Source: Nocardioides sp. S5
GTDB lineage: Bacteria; Actinomycetota; Actinomycetes; Propionibacteriales; Nocardioidaceae
Direction of reading: 5' to 3'
Assembly: GCF_017310035.1 (NCBI RefSeq)
Contig: NZ_CP022296.1
Span: 4,030,001-4,094,000, forward strand
Length of the DNA stretch: 64,000 nt
A model generated the notes under the pieces. The model was not told the origin of the DNA. It saw nothing but the letters and a program-made list of their open reading frames with translations, and ran no database searches. Position numbers and translations under genes: made by a program. The number at the start of each line of letters is the position of its first letter. Position 1 is the first letter of the stretch. Positions 37,583 to 47,503 of this stretch are shown one piece after another.

Positions 37583-38448
37583 TGTCCGCTGGAGTCCTCT
37601 TCGACGCCCCCGGACCGCGCACGATCGCGCGGCACCGCCTTTACTCCATCCTCGGCAGCGTCGTGCTGGCGGTGTTCATCGCCCTGGCGCTGTGGCGCCT
37701 CTACGAGCGCGGACAGTTCGAGTTCGACAAGTGGGAGCCGTTCCTGACCCCCCGCTACATCACCGCACTGCTGGTCGACGGACTGCTCACCACGCTGCAG
37801 ATGGCGTTCTCCGCCGTCATCGGCGCCGTGGTCCTGGGTGTCGTCCTGGGTGTCGGCAAGCTGTCGGACCACGCCCTCATCCGCTGGCCGAGCTGGGCGA
37901 TCGTGGAGTTCTTCCGCGCCGTTCCCGTGCTCCTGCTGATGATCTTCATCTTCTACGCCTACGGCATCGACCGCGGCGACAGCGGCGCCTACTGGAGCGT
38001 GGTGATCGCGCTGGTGCTCTACAACGGCGCGGTGCTCGCCGAGGTCTTCCGCGCAGGCATCCTCGCGGTGCCGAGGGGCCAGGCCGAGGCGGCGTACGCC
38101 ATCGGCATGCGCAAGACCCAGGTGACCAACATCGTCCTGCTCCCGCAGGCGGTGAAGATCATGATCCCCGCGATCATCAGCCAGTGCGTGGTGGCCCTCA
38201 AGGACACCAGCCTCGGCTACGCGGTGGCCGCTCCCGGCCTGACCAAGGTCGGCCAGGCGATCTACCAGCAGTTCGGCAACCAGGTGCCGACGGTGTTCGT
38301 GCTCGCTGCGCTCTACATCGCGGCCAACGTCGCGCTGACGATGGTCGCCAACAAGGTGCAGAAGCGCTTCGTCGGCGAGAAGAAGGTCCTGCAGGTTTCG
38401 AACGTCGCCGGCGTCGACGACGCGGGCTTCACGCCCGGGCGCGTCTGA
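37582..38448 (+). CDS. gluD: Amino-acid ABC transporter permease (GluD type)
   Basis: A 288-residue permease. After a ~20-residue N-terminus and a first helix there is a periplasmic loop, then the family domain with LVDGLLTTLQMAFSAVIGAVV and the EAA loop RGQAEAAYAIGMRKTQVTNIVLLPQAVKIMIP. Forms the channel with GluC. The gene is followed directly by the 31-bp repeat array. Confidence 0.92.
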   Translation: MSAGVLFDAPGPRTIARHRLYSILGSVVLAVFIALALWRLYERGQFEFDKWEPFLTPRYITALLVDGLLTTLQMAFSAVIGAVVLGVVLGVGKLSDHALIRWPSWAIVEFFRAVPVLLLMIFIFYAYGIDRGDSGAYWSVVIALVLYNGAVLAEVFRAGILAVPRGQAEAAYAIGMRKTQVTNIVLLPQAVKIMIPAIISQCVVALKDTSLGYAVAAPGLTKVGQAIYQQFGNQVPTVFVLAALYIAANVALTMVANKVQKRFVGEKKVLQVSNVAGVDDAGFTPGRV

Positions 38449-38449
38449 C

Positions 38450-38654
38450 GCCGAGCGGGCACTTCCTCGCGCTGGGAGCCGCCGAGCGGGCACTTCCTTC
38501 CGCTGAAGGATGCCGAGCGGGCACTTCCGTCGCCGCGGAGCGCGACGAAGTGCCCGGTCACGGCGGTGGAGCGCGAGGAAGTGCCCGGTCACCGCTGCGG
38601 AGCGCGACGAAGTGCCCGGTCACCGCGGTGGAGCGCGAGGAAGTGCCCGGTCGG
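38450..38654. repeat. 31-bp-period repeat array that reverses orientation
   Basis: Seven units at exact 31-bp spacing fill the gap between the convergent gluD and DUF4442 genes. Three forward copies of GCCGAGCGGGCACTTCC start at 38450, 38481 and 38512. Four copies of the inverse GAAGTGCCCGGTC start at 38547, 38578, 38609 and 38640. The intervening 14-16 bases are also similar (GGAGCGCGA and relatives). The whole can fold as a large imperfect cruciform. It may be a bidirectional terminator or a site for a DNA-binding protein. It is not a CRISPR array: the spacers are not unique and the orientation flips. Confidence 0.85.
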
Positions 38655-38657
38655 CAA

Positions 38658-39128
38658 CTAGCGCTTCGCGGTCACCCAGAGCCGGATCTCGCCCTCGACC
38701 ACGACGGTGCCGTCGGTGCGTACGCCCCGCACCCGCACCGGCAGGTGGTAGCCCTCACCGGCGTCGGCGAGCCACTGCTCGGGGTCGGTCTCGGCGATGC
38801 AGGTGATGTCGGCGCTCGCCTTGGCGGTGTAGGTCACCTCCATGCCCTGCGGGATCCAGCGCTGGCCGCGCGGGATGGTCGCCTCGGCCAGCGCCCCCAT
38901 CGCCGCCTCGAGCCCGTTGCACAGCGCGATCGCGTGCACGGTGCCGATGTGGTTGTGCACGCGACGACGGTCGCGGATGACCAGCTCGGCGCGGTGGGGC
39001 TCGATGACGGTGAAGCGCGGGCGGATGCTCGCGAAGTACGGCGCCTTGCGGGCGAAGGCGATCGAGAAGACCCGGTCGCCCAGGGGCAGGGCGGAGGTCT
39101 TCTTCCAGAGGTCCAGGACGGCAGGCAT
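38658..39128 (-). CDS. DUF4442 hotdog-fold protein (PaaI thioesterase-like)
   Basis: A 156-residue protein with hotdog-fold features: the long helix HNHIGTVHAIALCNGLEAAMGALAEAT and PQGMEVTYTAKASADI strand. This matches the DUF4442 family of predicted acyl-CoA thioesterases. The HNHIGTVHA segment is the probable active-site area. Substrate unknown. It converges on gluD across the repeat array. Confidence 0.8.
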   Translation of the reverse strand: MPAVLDLWKKTSALPLGDRVFSIAFARKAPYFASIRPRFTVIEPHRAELVIRDRRRVHNHIGTVHAIALCNGLEAAMGALAEATIPRGQRWIPQGMEVTYTAKASADITCIAETDPEQWLADAGEGYHLPVRVRGVRTDGTVVVEGEIRLWVTAKR

Positions 39129-39137
39129 GCCGCGATA

Positions 39138-39731
39138 TTACTGCTGAGTAACCAGCCACGCCAGAATGCGGTCGGCCGCCTCGTCCGCGGGCAGGTCGGT
39201 GTTGTCGAGCACCAGGTGCGGCCACCTCGCGAGCAACCGTTCCGCCGGCGCGTCCAGTCCGGGCGACGACGTCATCCGGTGGCCGGACTCGAGCTCGAGG
39301 ACATTGGCGTCGGACCAGTCGACGTCGCGTTTGGACTTCTTCTCGGCCAGACGGTGCTCGGTGCGGTTGCGCGCCAGTCGGGTGTCCAGGTCGGCGACCA
39401 GCTCGACGACGGCGATGCGACCGTCGTACGGCGCGACGAGGCGCTCCAGGTAGTCGGCCTCCGACGCCGCGTCCATCCCCCAGACGTAGGTGAAGACGAG
39501 GTCGGTCCCCGACAGCGCCGCCTCCTCGACCACCCTGCGCCGGAACTCGGCGTTGAGGGTGGTGAACGCAGGCGTGCCGTAGTCGAAGACGTCGAGCAGC
39601 ATCTCGATCGTGTGGTGGTTGTGGAACAGCCGGAAGGCGGACCGGTCCGCGACGGCGCGGCCGACCGTCATCTTGCCGACGGCGGGCGGACCGGTGATGA
39701 GCAGCAGGCGCACCCGGGGATCGTGCCCCAT
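39138..39731 (-). CDS. P-loop kinase-like protein
   Basis: A 197-residue protein with Walker A ITGPPAVGKMTVG (about residues 11-23) and a nucleoside/shikimate-kinase-like layout, including RLARNRTEHRLAEKKSK as a lid-like basic region. The GKM in place of GKS/T is seen in this AAA_18-like group. It probably phosphorylates a small substrate; the identity is unknown. ATG at 39731 was chosen over an upstream start. Confidence 0.72.
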   Translation of the reverse strand: MGHDPRVRLLLITGPPAVGKMTVGRAVADRSAFRLFHNHHTIEMLLDVFDYGTPAFTTLNAEFRRRVVEEAALSGTDLVFTYVWGMDAASEADYLERLVAPYDGRIAVVELVADLDTRLARNRTEHRLAEKKSKRDVDWSDANVLELESGHRMTSSPGLDAPAERLLARWPHLVLDNTDLPADEAADRILAWLVTQQ

Positions 39732-39782
39732 CCGGCCACCGGCGCGCACCCGGGTTTGCGGCGCGCGCAGGTGGACGGCCGG

Positions 39783-40337
39783 TCAGATGAAGAGCAGCTG
39801 GGCGCCGTCGGTGATCTCCATGAAGTCGCTCGCCGAGATGATGCCCTCCACCTCGTCGATGAGGTCCTCCTCGTGCAGCTTCATCATGTCGGCGCTCATC
39901 CGGCACGCCCACAGGTGGCCACCGGAGGCGTGGATCATCTCCAGGAACTCCGGCACCTCGGGGACGTCGAGGTCAGCGATCTGCTTCTTCATCATCTTGG
40001 TCGTCGCAGCCGTCATGCCGGGCAGGCTGGCCATCCCCTGCGGCATGTGCACGCCGAACATCCCAGGAGGGTGCATGGCGGTGTTGCCGAGGTAGGAGAA
40101 CTGCAGGTCGCCCTGGGTCTTCCTGTTGATCATGTCGAAGCCCCAGAAGGTGAAGAACAGGTGCACCTCGATGCCCTCACCGAGGGCTGCGTTGCCCAGG
40201 ATCAGAGCCGGGTAGGCCATGTCGAGATTGCCCTTGGAGCAGATGATGGCCAGCTTGCGGCCGGACTCCGCCTCGTCGTCGAACGACGGGACGAAGGGGG
40301 CCTCCTCGACCATGGGGGTGGTCACGTCGGTGGTCAT
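39783..40337 (-). CDS. DsrE2-like sulfur-carrier family protein
   Basis: A 184-residue DsrE/DsrF/DrsH-like protein. Conserved Cys33 in LAIICSKGNLDMAYPALILGNAA and Cys145 in LWACRMSADMM match the DsrE2 group, which carries persulfide in sulfur trafficking; VHLFFTFWGFDMI is also diagnostic. Last gene of the SQR-TusE-DsrE2 operon, one base after the TusE-like stop. Likely takes part in sulfide or polysulfide handling. Confidence 0.83.
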   Translation of the reverse strand: MTTDVTTPMVEEAPFVPSFDDEAESGRKLAIICSKGNLDMAYPALILGNAALGEGIEVHLFFTFWGFDMINRKTQGDLQFSYLGNTAMHPPGMFGVHMPQGMASLPGMTAATTKMMKKQIADLDVPEVPEFLEMIHASGGHLWACRMSADMMKLHEEDLIDEVEGIISASDFMEITDGAQLLFI

Positions 40338-40338
40338 C

Positions 40339-40650
40339 TCACACACATCCCTTCGGCTTGGGCAGCCCGGCCACGTAGGCCATCTTCTTGGCGGGTTTCT
40401 TGGGGAAGAGCCCGAACAGGCTCTTCACGTCGATGCCGGTCTGGGTGCTGACCCGACGCAGTGTCGGGGTCTCACCCATGGCCGCGAAGTCGGTGCGCAG
40501 GAACCGGATGGGCGCCCAGTGGGCATCGGTCATCTCGATGCCGATCAACCGGGCCAGCTCGAGTCCCAGGTCCTCGGTCCACTCGTCGGGGTGGGTGAGG
40601 AAACCTTCCTCGTTCACCTCGAGCGAGCGTCCGGCGATGGTGGTGGGCAT
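40339..40650 (-). CDS. TusE/DsrC-family sulfur relay protein
   Basis: A 103-residue protein with the DsrC/TusE fold markers EEGFLTHPDEWTEDL and HWAPIRFLR, and the C-terminal arm GLPKPKGCV carrying the penultimate Cys102. The second cysteine of true DsrC arms is absent (Ala-Tyr-Val precedes Gly), so it is closer to the single-cysteine TusE type. Acts as a persulfide acceptor. ATG at 40650, spaced from GAGAGGA. Sits between SQR-like and DsrE2-like genes. Confidence 0.85.
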   Translation of the reverse strand: MPTTIAGRSLEVNEEGFLTHPDEWTEDLGLELARLIGIEMTDAHWAPIRFLRTDFAAMGETPTLRRVSTQTGIDVKSLFGLFPKKPAKKMAYVAGLPKPKGCV

Positions 40651-40652
40651 GC

Positions 40653-41948
40653 TCATTCCTCTCTCATTGACGCCGACACGGCGACAGGTGGGCCTTCGGG
40701 GTGCTTGCCGGCCATGGACATCTGGGGCTTCAGGCCCAGGGGCCGACCGGGAAGCAGGGCGTTCCAGTAGATGTGCCGGAAGGCCAGCTTGGACAGATGG
40801 TTGAAGCGGCTCTCCTTGAGCAGCCGCAGCGGACCGACGCCCGGGACCGGGAAGGTGCCGGTGAGCGGCTCGGTCTCGTAGTTGAAGTCGAGCAGCAGGG
40901 CCTTGCCGTGCCCGGACTCCACGAAGCAGTTGGCGTGACCGTCGAAGGAGTGCGTCATGGGGCGCCCGTGGGCGAGCTGGACCAGGTTGTCGATGAAGAC
41001 CTCGACCGAGAAGTGGGCCACCGAGCCGGCCTTGGAGGTCGGCAGGTTGGCGGCGTCGCCGAGGGCGAAGATCTCCGGGTGCGCGGGACGGTCGCCCTGG
41101 GGGAGGTACTGCATGGTGTGCTTGTCGACGGTGACGTAGTTGAGCTCGTCGCCCAGCCCGGACCGCTCCACGAAGTCGGCGCCCATGTTGAGCGGCACCG
41201 TCACGAGCAGGTCGTAGGGCACCTCGCGCTCGTCGTAGGACCGCAGCACCTTGGCGTCCTGGTCCACCGACTCGACCATGAAGTCGGTCTCGACGATCAC
41301 GTCGCGCTCCTCGAGCGCGTGGCCCAGCTCCCGGCTCGCGACCGGCTTGGTGAACGCGCCGTCCAGCGGGGTCACGAAGACGAGCTCGGTGCGATCGCGC
41401 AGGCCGTGCTGGCGCAGCCAGTCGTCGGCGAGGAAGGTGAACTCCAAGGGCGCGACGGGGCACTTGAAGGGCAGCTCGGTGATGTGCACGACCAGGCGCC
41501 CGCCCTCGAAGGCGGCGAGGTTGTCACGCAGCGCGAGGGAGCCCTCGAAGGTGTAGAACTCGTTGACGCTCCTGTGCCAGCCCTCGCCCAGCATGCCGGG
41601 GGTCTGGTCCGGGCGCGGCGTGGTGCCGGACGCGATGACGAGGTGGTCGTAGTCGAGGACCTCGCCGCCCTCGAGCACCACCTGACGGGCGTCCGCGTCG
41701 ACCCGGTCGACCTCGCCGGTCACGATCCGGGTCGCGGGGTCGATGAAGCGACGCGTCGACCGGCGGACCTGCTCGGGGGTGTTCATCCCGAACGGCATGA
41801 AGAGGTAGCCGGGCTGGTAGTCGTGCACGTCGTCGCGATCGACGAGGGTCACGTCCCAGTCGGGCAGCACCTTGTGGACCTTGTTGGCGACCATCGTGCC
41901 GGCAGTGCCGCCGCCGAGCACGAGGAGCCTGGGGGATGAATTGGTCAT
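40653..41948 (-). CDS. Sulfide:quinone oxidoreductase-like flavoprotein
   Basis: A 431-residue FAD protein: LLVLGGGTAGTMVANKV for FAD, VIASGTTPRPDQTPG, and EIFALGDAANLPTSKAG. KCPVAPLEF places a cysteine like the SQR active-site Cys. The C-terminal HIYWNALLPG is a membrane-binding type end. Probably oxidises sulfide to persulfide and passes electrons to quinone; the TusE- and DsrE2-like products downstream would receive the sulfur. The ATG is preceded by a CsoR/CstR-type palindrome. Confidence 0.82.
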   Translation of the reverse strand: MTNSSPRLLVLGGGTAGTMVANKVHKVLPDWDVTLVDRDDVHDYQPGYLFMPFGMNTPEQVRRSTRRFIDPATRIVTGEVDRVDADARQVVLEGGEVLDYDHLVIASGTTPRPDQTPGMLGEGWHRSVNEFYTFEGSLALRDNLAAFEGGRLVVHITELPFKCPVAPLEFTFLADDWLRQHGLRDRTELVFVTPLDGAFTKPVASRELGHALEERDVIVETDFMVESVDQDAKVLRSYDEREVPYDLLVTVPLNMGADFVERSGLGDELNYVTVDKHTMQYLPQGDRPAHPEIFALGDAANLPTSKAGSVAHFSVEVFIDNLVQLAHGRPMTHSFDGHANCFVESGHGKALLLDFNYETEPLTGTFPVPGVGPLRLLKESRFNHLSKLAFRHIYWNALLPGRPLGLKPQMSMAGKHPEGPPVAVSASMREE

Positions 41949-41955
41949 GCTCCAG

Positions 41956-41975
41956 ATATACCCCCGGGGGTTTGT
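41956..41975 (-). promoter_or_regulatory. CsoR/CstR-type operator before the sulfide operon
   Basis: ATATACCCCCGGGGGTTTGT has a G/C-only 10-base dyad core (CCCCCGGGGG) with A/T flanks, 8-27 bases before the SQR-like start. CsoR-family repressors, including persulfide-sensing CstR, bind such sites. The regulator gene is not in the window, so assignment to CstR is inferred from the downstream genes. Confidence 0.6.
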
Positions 41976-41989
41976 CTCGGGACAGGGGC

Positions 41990-42391
41990 CTAGGTCCCCT
42001 CACCACCGGGACCAGAGGTCTCTGCAAGCACCTCCACCCGGTTGCCGTGGACATCGAAGGCGTGGAGGCGCACGTGGCCGGGGAAGGAGGTGCGCTGGCT
42101 CTCGTCGACCTCGAAACCCAGTCCGCTCAGGCGACCGGCGACCGCCTCGAGGTCGTCGACGACGAAGGCCGGGTGCGCCTTGCGGGCGGGCACGAACGGG
42201 TCCTCGACGCCGACGTGCAGCTCGGCTGCGACCGCACCCGCGTCGTCGTACGCCCGGAACCAGCAGCCGCCGCGGGCCGCGAGGTCGGCCGGCTTGTCGA
42301 CCTCGGTGAGCCCGAGCCCGTCGGCGTAGAAGCGACGTGCGCCGTCCTCCCCGCCGGGCGGGCAGGCGACCTGGACGTGGTGCAGCCGCAT
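41990..42391 (-). CDS. VOC/glyoxalase-fold protein
   Basis: A 133-residue vicinal-oxygen-chelate protein: MRLHHVQVACPPGGEDGARRFYADGLGL opening, then AHPAFVVDDLEAVAGRL, ending FDVHGNRVEVL. His and Glu at standard metal positions suggest a metal-dependent lyase or dioxygenase fold. Substrate unknown. The ATG overlaps the methyltransferase stop (TGATG). Confidence 0.82.
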   Translation of the reverse strand: MRLHHVQVACPPGGEDGARRFYADGLGLTEVDKPADLAARGGCWFRAYDDAGAVAAELHVGVEDPFVPARKAHPAFVVDDLEAVAGRLSGLGFEVDESQRTSFPGHVRLHAFDVHGNRVEVLAETSGPGGEGT

Positions 42392-43191
42392 CACACGCGC
42401 ACCCCGGCCGGCTTGTGCGCGACCACGAAGATCCGGCGGAACGGCATCACCACGCGCCCGTCGGCGTCGGCCGGGTAGGCCTCGCGCAGCAGCGCGCGGA
42501 ACTCGTCCTCGAAGTCGCCGCGCAACCCGTCCGGCAGCGCCTGGATCGTGGGGCGCGCGCCCGTGCCAGAGACCCAGTCGAAGACCGGGTCGTCGCCGGT
42601 GAGCACGTGGAGGTACGTCGTCTCCCAGGCGTCGACCTCGCACCCGAGGTCCAGCAGGAGGCGGGCGTAGTCGGCCGGCTCGTGGCTCGCCGGCACCGCG
42701 ACGCCGCGCACGTGCTCGGCGTACGGCGCGCGCTCGGCGATGTCGGCGCGGATGGTGTGGCTGGGCTCGTCGAAGTTTCCCGGCACCTGGAAGGCGAACC
42801 AACCCCCGGGACTCACGCGGTCGACGAGGTCCGGCAGCAGCGCGAGGTGGTCGGGCAGCCACTGCAGAGTGGCGTTGGAGACGAGCACGTCGACCGGGGC
42901 ACGCAGCGCGAGCGGGTCCGGCCGCGCCCAGTCGCGCAGGTCGGCGACCTCCCACGTGACGCCGAGGACCTCCCGGGCCGCCGCGATCATCTGCGGACTG
43001 CTGTCGATGCCGGTCACCGACGCCCTCGGCCAGCGGTCGGCGAGCAGCGCGGTGAGGTTGCCGGGGCCGCAGCCCAGGTCGACGACGACCCGCGGCGTCT
43101 CGGCGTGCACCCGCGCCAGCAGGTCGACGAACGGCCTCCCCCGCTCGTCGGCGTACGCGAGGTAGCGGTCGGGGTCCCAGGTGTGGCTCAT
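42391..43191 (-). CDS. Trans-aconitate 2-methyltransferase-like SAM methyltransferase
   Basis: A 266-residue class I methyltransferase. SAM-binding motif I is VVVDLGCGPGNLTALLA, and VTGIDSSPQMI and VSNATLQWLPDH follow. The latter, plus WDPDRYLAYADERGRPFVDLLARV at the start, is characteristic of trans-aconitate 2-methyltransferase (Tam), which detoxifies trans-aconitate. ATG at 43191 has GGAGGAG 7 bases upstream. Confidence 0.85.
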   Translation of the reverse strand: MSHTWDPDRYLAYADERGRPFVDLLARVHAETPRVVVDLGCGPGNLTALLADRWPRASVTGIDSSPQMIAAAREVLGVTWEVADLRDWARPDPLALRAPVDVLVSNATLQWLPDHLALLPDLVDRVSPGGWFAFQVPGNFDEPSHTIRADIAERAPYAEHVRGVAVPASHEPADYARLLLDLGCEVDAWETTYLHVLTGDDPVFDWVSGTGARPTIQALPDGLRGDFEDEFRALLREAYPADADGRVVMPFRRIFVVAHKPAGVRV

Positions 43192-43226
43192 GTCGGCTCC
43201 TCCACAGGTGTCAGGGTCGTGGGCGT

Positions 43227-43316
43227 CCCCCTTCCCGAGGGATATCTGAGGACGTTCGGGTAGGTCAATCGGCAGATCCACCCACCAGAACGTCCCCAGA
43301 TACGGGAAGCAAGGGG
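43227..43316. repeat. Long inverted repeat in divergent gap
   Basis: Arms 43227-43261 and 43284-43316 share TATCTGRGGACGTTC and CCCCTT/CTTCCCG blocks with small indels. They would form a ~30-bp imperfect stem, upstream of the methyltransferase gene. Possibly a MITE-like remnant or a regulatory RNA structure. Confidence 0.6.
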
Positions 43317-43330
43317 CTCGGCAAGTGTCT

Positions 43331-43376
43331 TGATGTCGAGACATCACCCTCCGCCACAACTCTCTCGATGTCAAGA
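43331..43376. promoter_or_regulatory. Two MarR-type operator-like dyads
   Basis: TGATGTCGAGACATCA (43331-43346, 7-base arms) and TCTCGATGTCAAGA (43363-43376), both related to the TCTTGACATCAAGA operators of actinobacterial MarR regulators. They lie 37-82 bases before the marR start, suggesting autoregulation. Confidence 0.6.
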
Positions 43377-43412
43377 TTCTCGACCAAGCCCGTCGTCTGG
43401 CAGGATGACGGC

Positions 43413-43898
43413 ATGCGCGACGAGGTGGACGACCTGGTCGAGGCCTGGGGACGCGAACGCGGCGACCTCGACCTCGCTCCCGTCGAGGTGTTCTCGCGCA
43501 TCAGCCGGCTGGCCCGCCACCTCGACCTCGCCCGCCGCGACGCCTTCACCGCGCACGGCATCGAGTCGTGGGAGTTCGACGTCCTGGCCGCGCTGCGGCG
43601 TGCCGGCGAGCCCTACGAGCTCTCCCCCGGACGCCTGCTGCGCGAGACGCTCGTGACCAGCGGCACCATGACCAACCGCGTCGACCGACTCGCCGCTCGC
43701 GGGCTCGTCGAGCGGCTCCCCGACCCGCGCGACCGCCGCGGCGTGCTGGTGCGGCTCACGTCCGACGGCAAGGCGAGCGTCGACGGGGCCTTCGAGGCCC
43801 TGCTCGCCGCCGAGGCCGACCTCCTGGCCGACCTGCCGGACGCAGAGCGTACGCAGCTCGCGGGCCTGCTGCGCTCGCTGCTCGCGCCCTTCAGCTGA
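43413..43898 (+). CDS. MarR-family transcriptional regulator
   Basis: A 161-residue winged-helix regulator: HGIESWEFDVLAALRRAG, then the recognition region LVTSGTMTNRVDRLAARGLVERLPDPRDRRGVLVRLT. ATG at 43413 has AGGA about 8 bases upstream. Divergent from the Tam-like/VOC gene pair; two operator-like dyads in the gap suggest it controls itself and perhaps those genes. It converges closely on the ABC-F gene (7 bp). Confidence 0.92.
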   Translation: MRDEVDDLVEAWGRERGDLDLAPVEVFSRISRLARHLDLARRDAFTAHGIESWEFDVLAALRRAGEPYELSPGRLLRETLVTSGTMTNRVDRLAARGLVERLPDPRDRRGVLVRLTSDGKASVDGAFEALLAAEADLLADLPDAERTQLAGLLRSLLAPFS

Positions 43899-43905
43899 GG
43901 CGCGG

Positions 43906-45723
<1,818 letters not shown>

Positions 45724-45860
45724 GACGGGCCGATCCTCTCAGGGATGACCTCGCGGGCGTGCTTCGGCGTACGCCGGCCGGGGTCGGCGGTGGGTGAGAC
45801 ATGTTCCGGGGCGCCGGGACCTGCGTCACGCACCGCCCGGCCACGGACCATCAGCAAGGC

Positions 45861-45906
45861 GGTGAGTGAGACATGTTCTGGTACGGCAGAAGATGTCTCA
45901 CTCACC
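45861..45906. repeat. Perfect 14-bp-arm inverted repeat between ABC-F and flotillin genes
   Basis: GGTGAGTGAGACAT (45861-45874) and ATGTCTCACTCACC (45893-45906) pair perfectly around an 18-base loop, 14 bases after the flotillin-gene stop. The motif GTGAGACATGTTC occurs again in direct orientation at 45794-45806. It may be a terminator or a paired protein-binding site. Confidence 0.65.
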
Positions 45907-45919
45907 GCTCACGACGACG

Positions 45920-47458
45920 TCAGCTGAGCGGCGTACCGTCCGCCGGCGCGGCTGCGCCCGGGGTGGGAGAGGTGTCCCCGCCGGTGCGGGCGTACTTCTG
46001 GATCAGCTGCTCGACGTCGAGGCCGGTGGTCGTCCGGAGCAGCTCCATGGTCTGCACGAAGTTGTTGGTCACCTGCTTGGGCAGCTCGCCGGCACCGTCG
46101 GCGGAGATCACGGTCAGCTTGTCGATGCCGGCCATCGGGCGAGCCAGCTCGGCGGCCACCTTCGGCATCACCTCGATCAGCATCTGCAGCACCGCCGCCT
46201 CGTTGTAGCCCGCGAAGGCGGCGGCCTTCTTGTCCATCGCCTCCGCCTCGGCCTGCCCGGCGGCGAGGATCGCGGCTGCCTGGGCCTCACCCTCGGCGCG
46301 GAGCGCGTCGGCCTCGGCCACACGACGGGCCTTCTCGGCCTCACCCCGCTTGGCGCCCTCGATGGCCTCGGCCTCGGCGAGCGCCGAACGCCGCGACTTC
46401 TCGCCCTCACCGGTCAGGCGGGCCTTCTCGGCCTCCGCCTCGGCGTTGGCGATGGAGGACGCCTTGCGGGCCTCGGCCTCGAGGATCTCCGAGCTGCGGC
46501 GGCCCTGGGCCTCGGTCTCGACGCGGTAGCGCTCGGCGTCGGCGGGCTTGCGGACCTCGGTGTCGAGCTCGCGCTCCTTGAGGGCGGCCTGCCGCACGGC
46601 GACCTTCTCCTGCTCGAGCAGGACGGCCTGGTCGCGGTCGGCCTGGGCGAGCGGGCCGGCGGCCGCGGCCTGCGCGTTGGCGGCGTCGGTCTCGGCCTTG
46701 ATCTCGGCGCTCTTCAGGGCCAGGGCGCGCTGGGTGATCGCGATCTCCTGCTCGGCGGCGATCCGCGCCTGCTCGGCGGCCTGGCGGGCGTTGGCCTCCG
46801 CGATGGATGCGAGCTGGTTGAGCTTGGCGGCCTCGGGGCGACCGAGGTCGGCGAGGTAGGAGCCGTCGTCGGTGATGTCCTGGATCTGGAACGTGTCGAG
46901 CACGAGGCCCTGGCCGGTCAGCGAGGACTCCGACTCCTCGGCCACCCGTTGGGCGAACGCCGCGCGGTCGCGGATGATCTGCTCCACCGACATCGAGCCG
47001 ACGATCGAGCGCAGCGCACCGGCGAGGACCTCCTGGGTGAAGGTCTCGATCTCGGACTGCTGGCTCAGGAAGCGCTGTCCGGCCGCGCGGATGGAGTCCT
47101 CGTTGCCACCGACCTTGACCAGCGCGACCCCGTCGAGGTTGAGCTTGATGCCCTGACCGGAGACCGCGCCGCGGATCTGCACCGAGATGCGGCGCGAGGA
47201 CAGGTCGAGGGTCGCGAGCCGCTGGACGAACGGGATGACGAACACGCCGCCACCCATCACGACCTTCTGGCCCGAGAGGTCGGTCGAGATCTCACCGGTC
47301 TCCGGGTTGCGCACCTCGCCCTTGCCCTTGCGTCCGGTGACGATGAACGACTCGTTGGGTCCCGCCACCTTGTAGCGCGTGGTGACGAGCAGCGCGAGCA
47401 GCACCACCAGGACGACGAGGCCGATCACAGCAGTGACGACCGGGGACAGACCGAACAT
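45920..47458 (-). CDS. floT: Flotillin-like SPFH-domain membrane protein
   Basis: A 512-residue protein: one N-terminal transmembrane helix (VVTAVIGLVVLVVLLALLV), an SPFH/band 7 domain (about 30-215) and a long Ala/Glu-rich coiled coil (about 225-420) with many EAEA/KAR heptads. The C-terminal part ends in a Pro/Ala-rich tail. Flotillins scaffold membrane microdomains. The NfeD-like gene just upstream on the same strand is the usual partner. Confidence 0.9.
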   Translation of the reverse strand: MFGLSPVVTAVIGLVVLVVLLALLVTTRYKVAGPNESFIVTGRKGKGEVRNPETGEISTDLSGQKVVMGGGVFVIPFVQRLATLDLSSRRISVQIRGAVSGQGIKLNLDGVALVKVGGNEDSIRAAGQRFLSQQSEIETFTQEVLAGALRSIVGSMSVEQIIRDRAAFAQRVAEESESSLTGQGLVLDTFQIQDITDDGSYLADLGRPEAAKLNQLASIAEANARQAAEQARIAAEQEIAITQRALALKSAEIKAETDAANAQAAAAGPLAQADRDQAVLLEQEKVAVRQAALKERELDTEVRKPADAERYRVETEAQGRRSSEILEAEARKASSIANAEAEAEKARLTGEGEKSRRSALAEAEAIEGAKRGEAEKARRVAEADALRAEGEAQAAAILAAGQAEAEAMDKKAAAFAGYNEAAVLQMLIEVMPKVAAELARPMAGIDKLTVISADGAGELPKQVTNNFVQTMELLRTTTGLDVEQLIQKYARTGGDTSPTPGAAAPADGTPLS

Positions 47459-47503
47459 GCGGGCTCCTTGCGGATGGAGAGGTGGAAGGCGGGCTTTGGG
47501 GGC

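Noticed and set aside
38450..38654. CRISPR array
   Set aside because: The units have a regular 31-bp period, but the intervening sequences are similar to each other, the orientation flips halfway and no cas gene is present.
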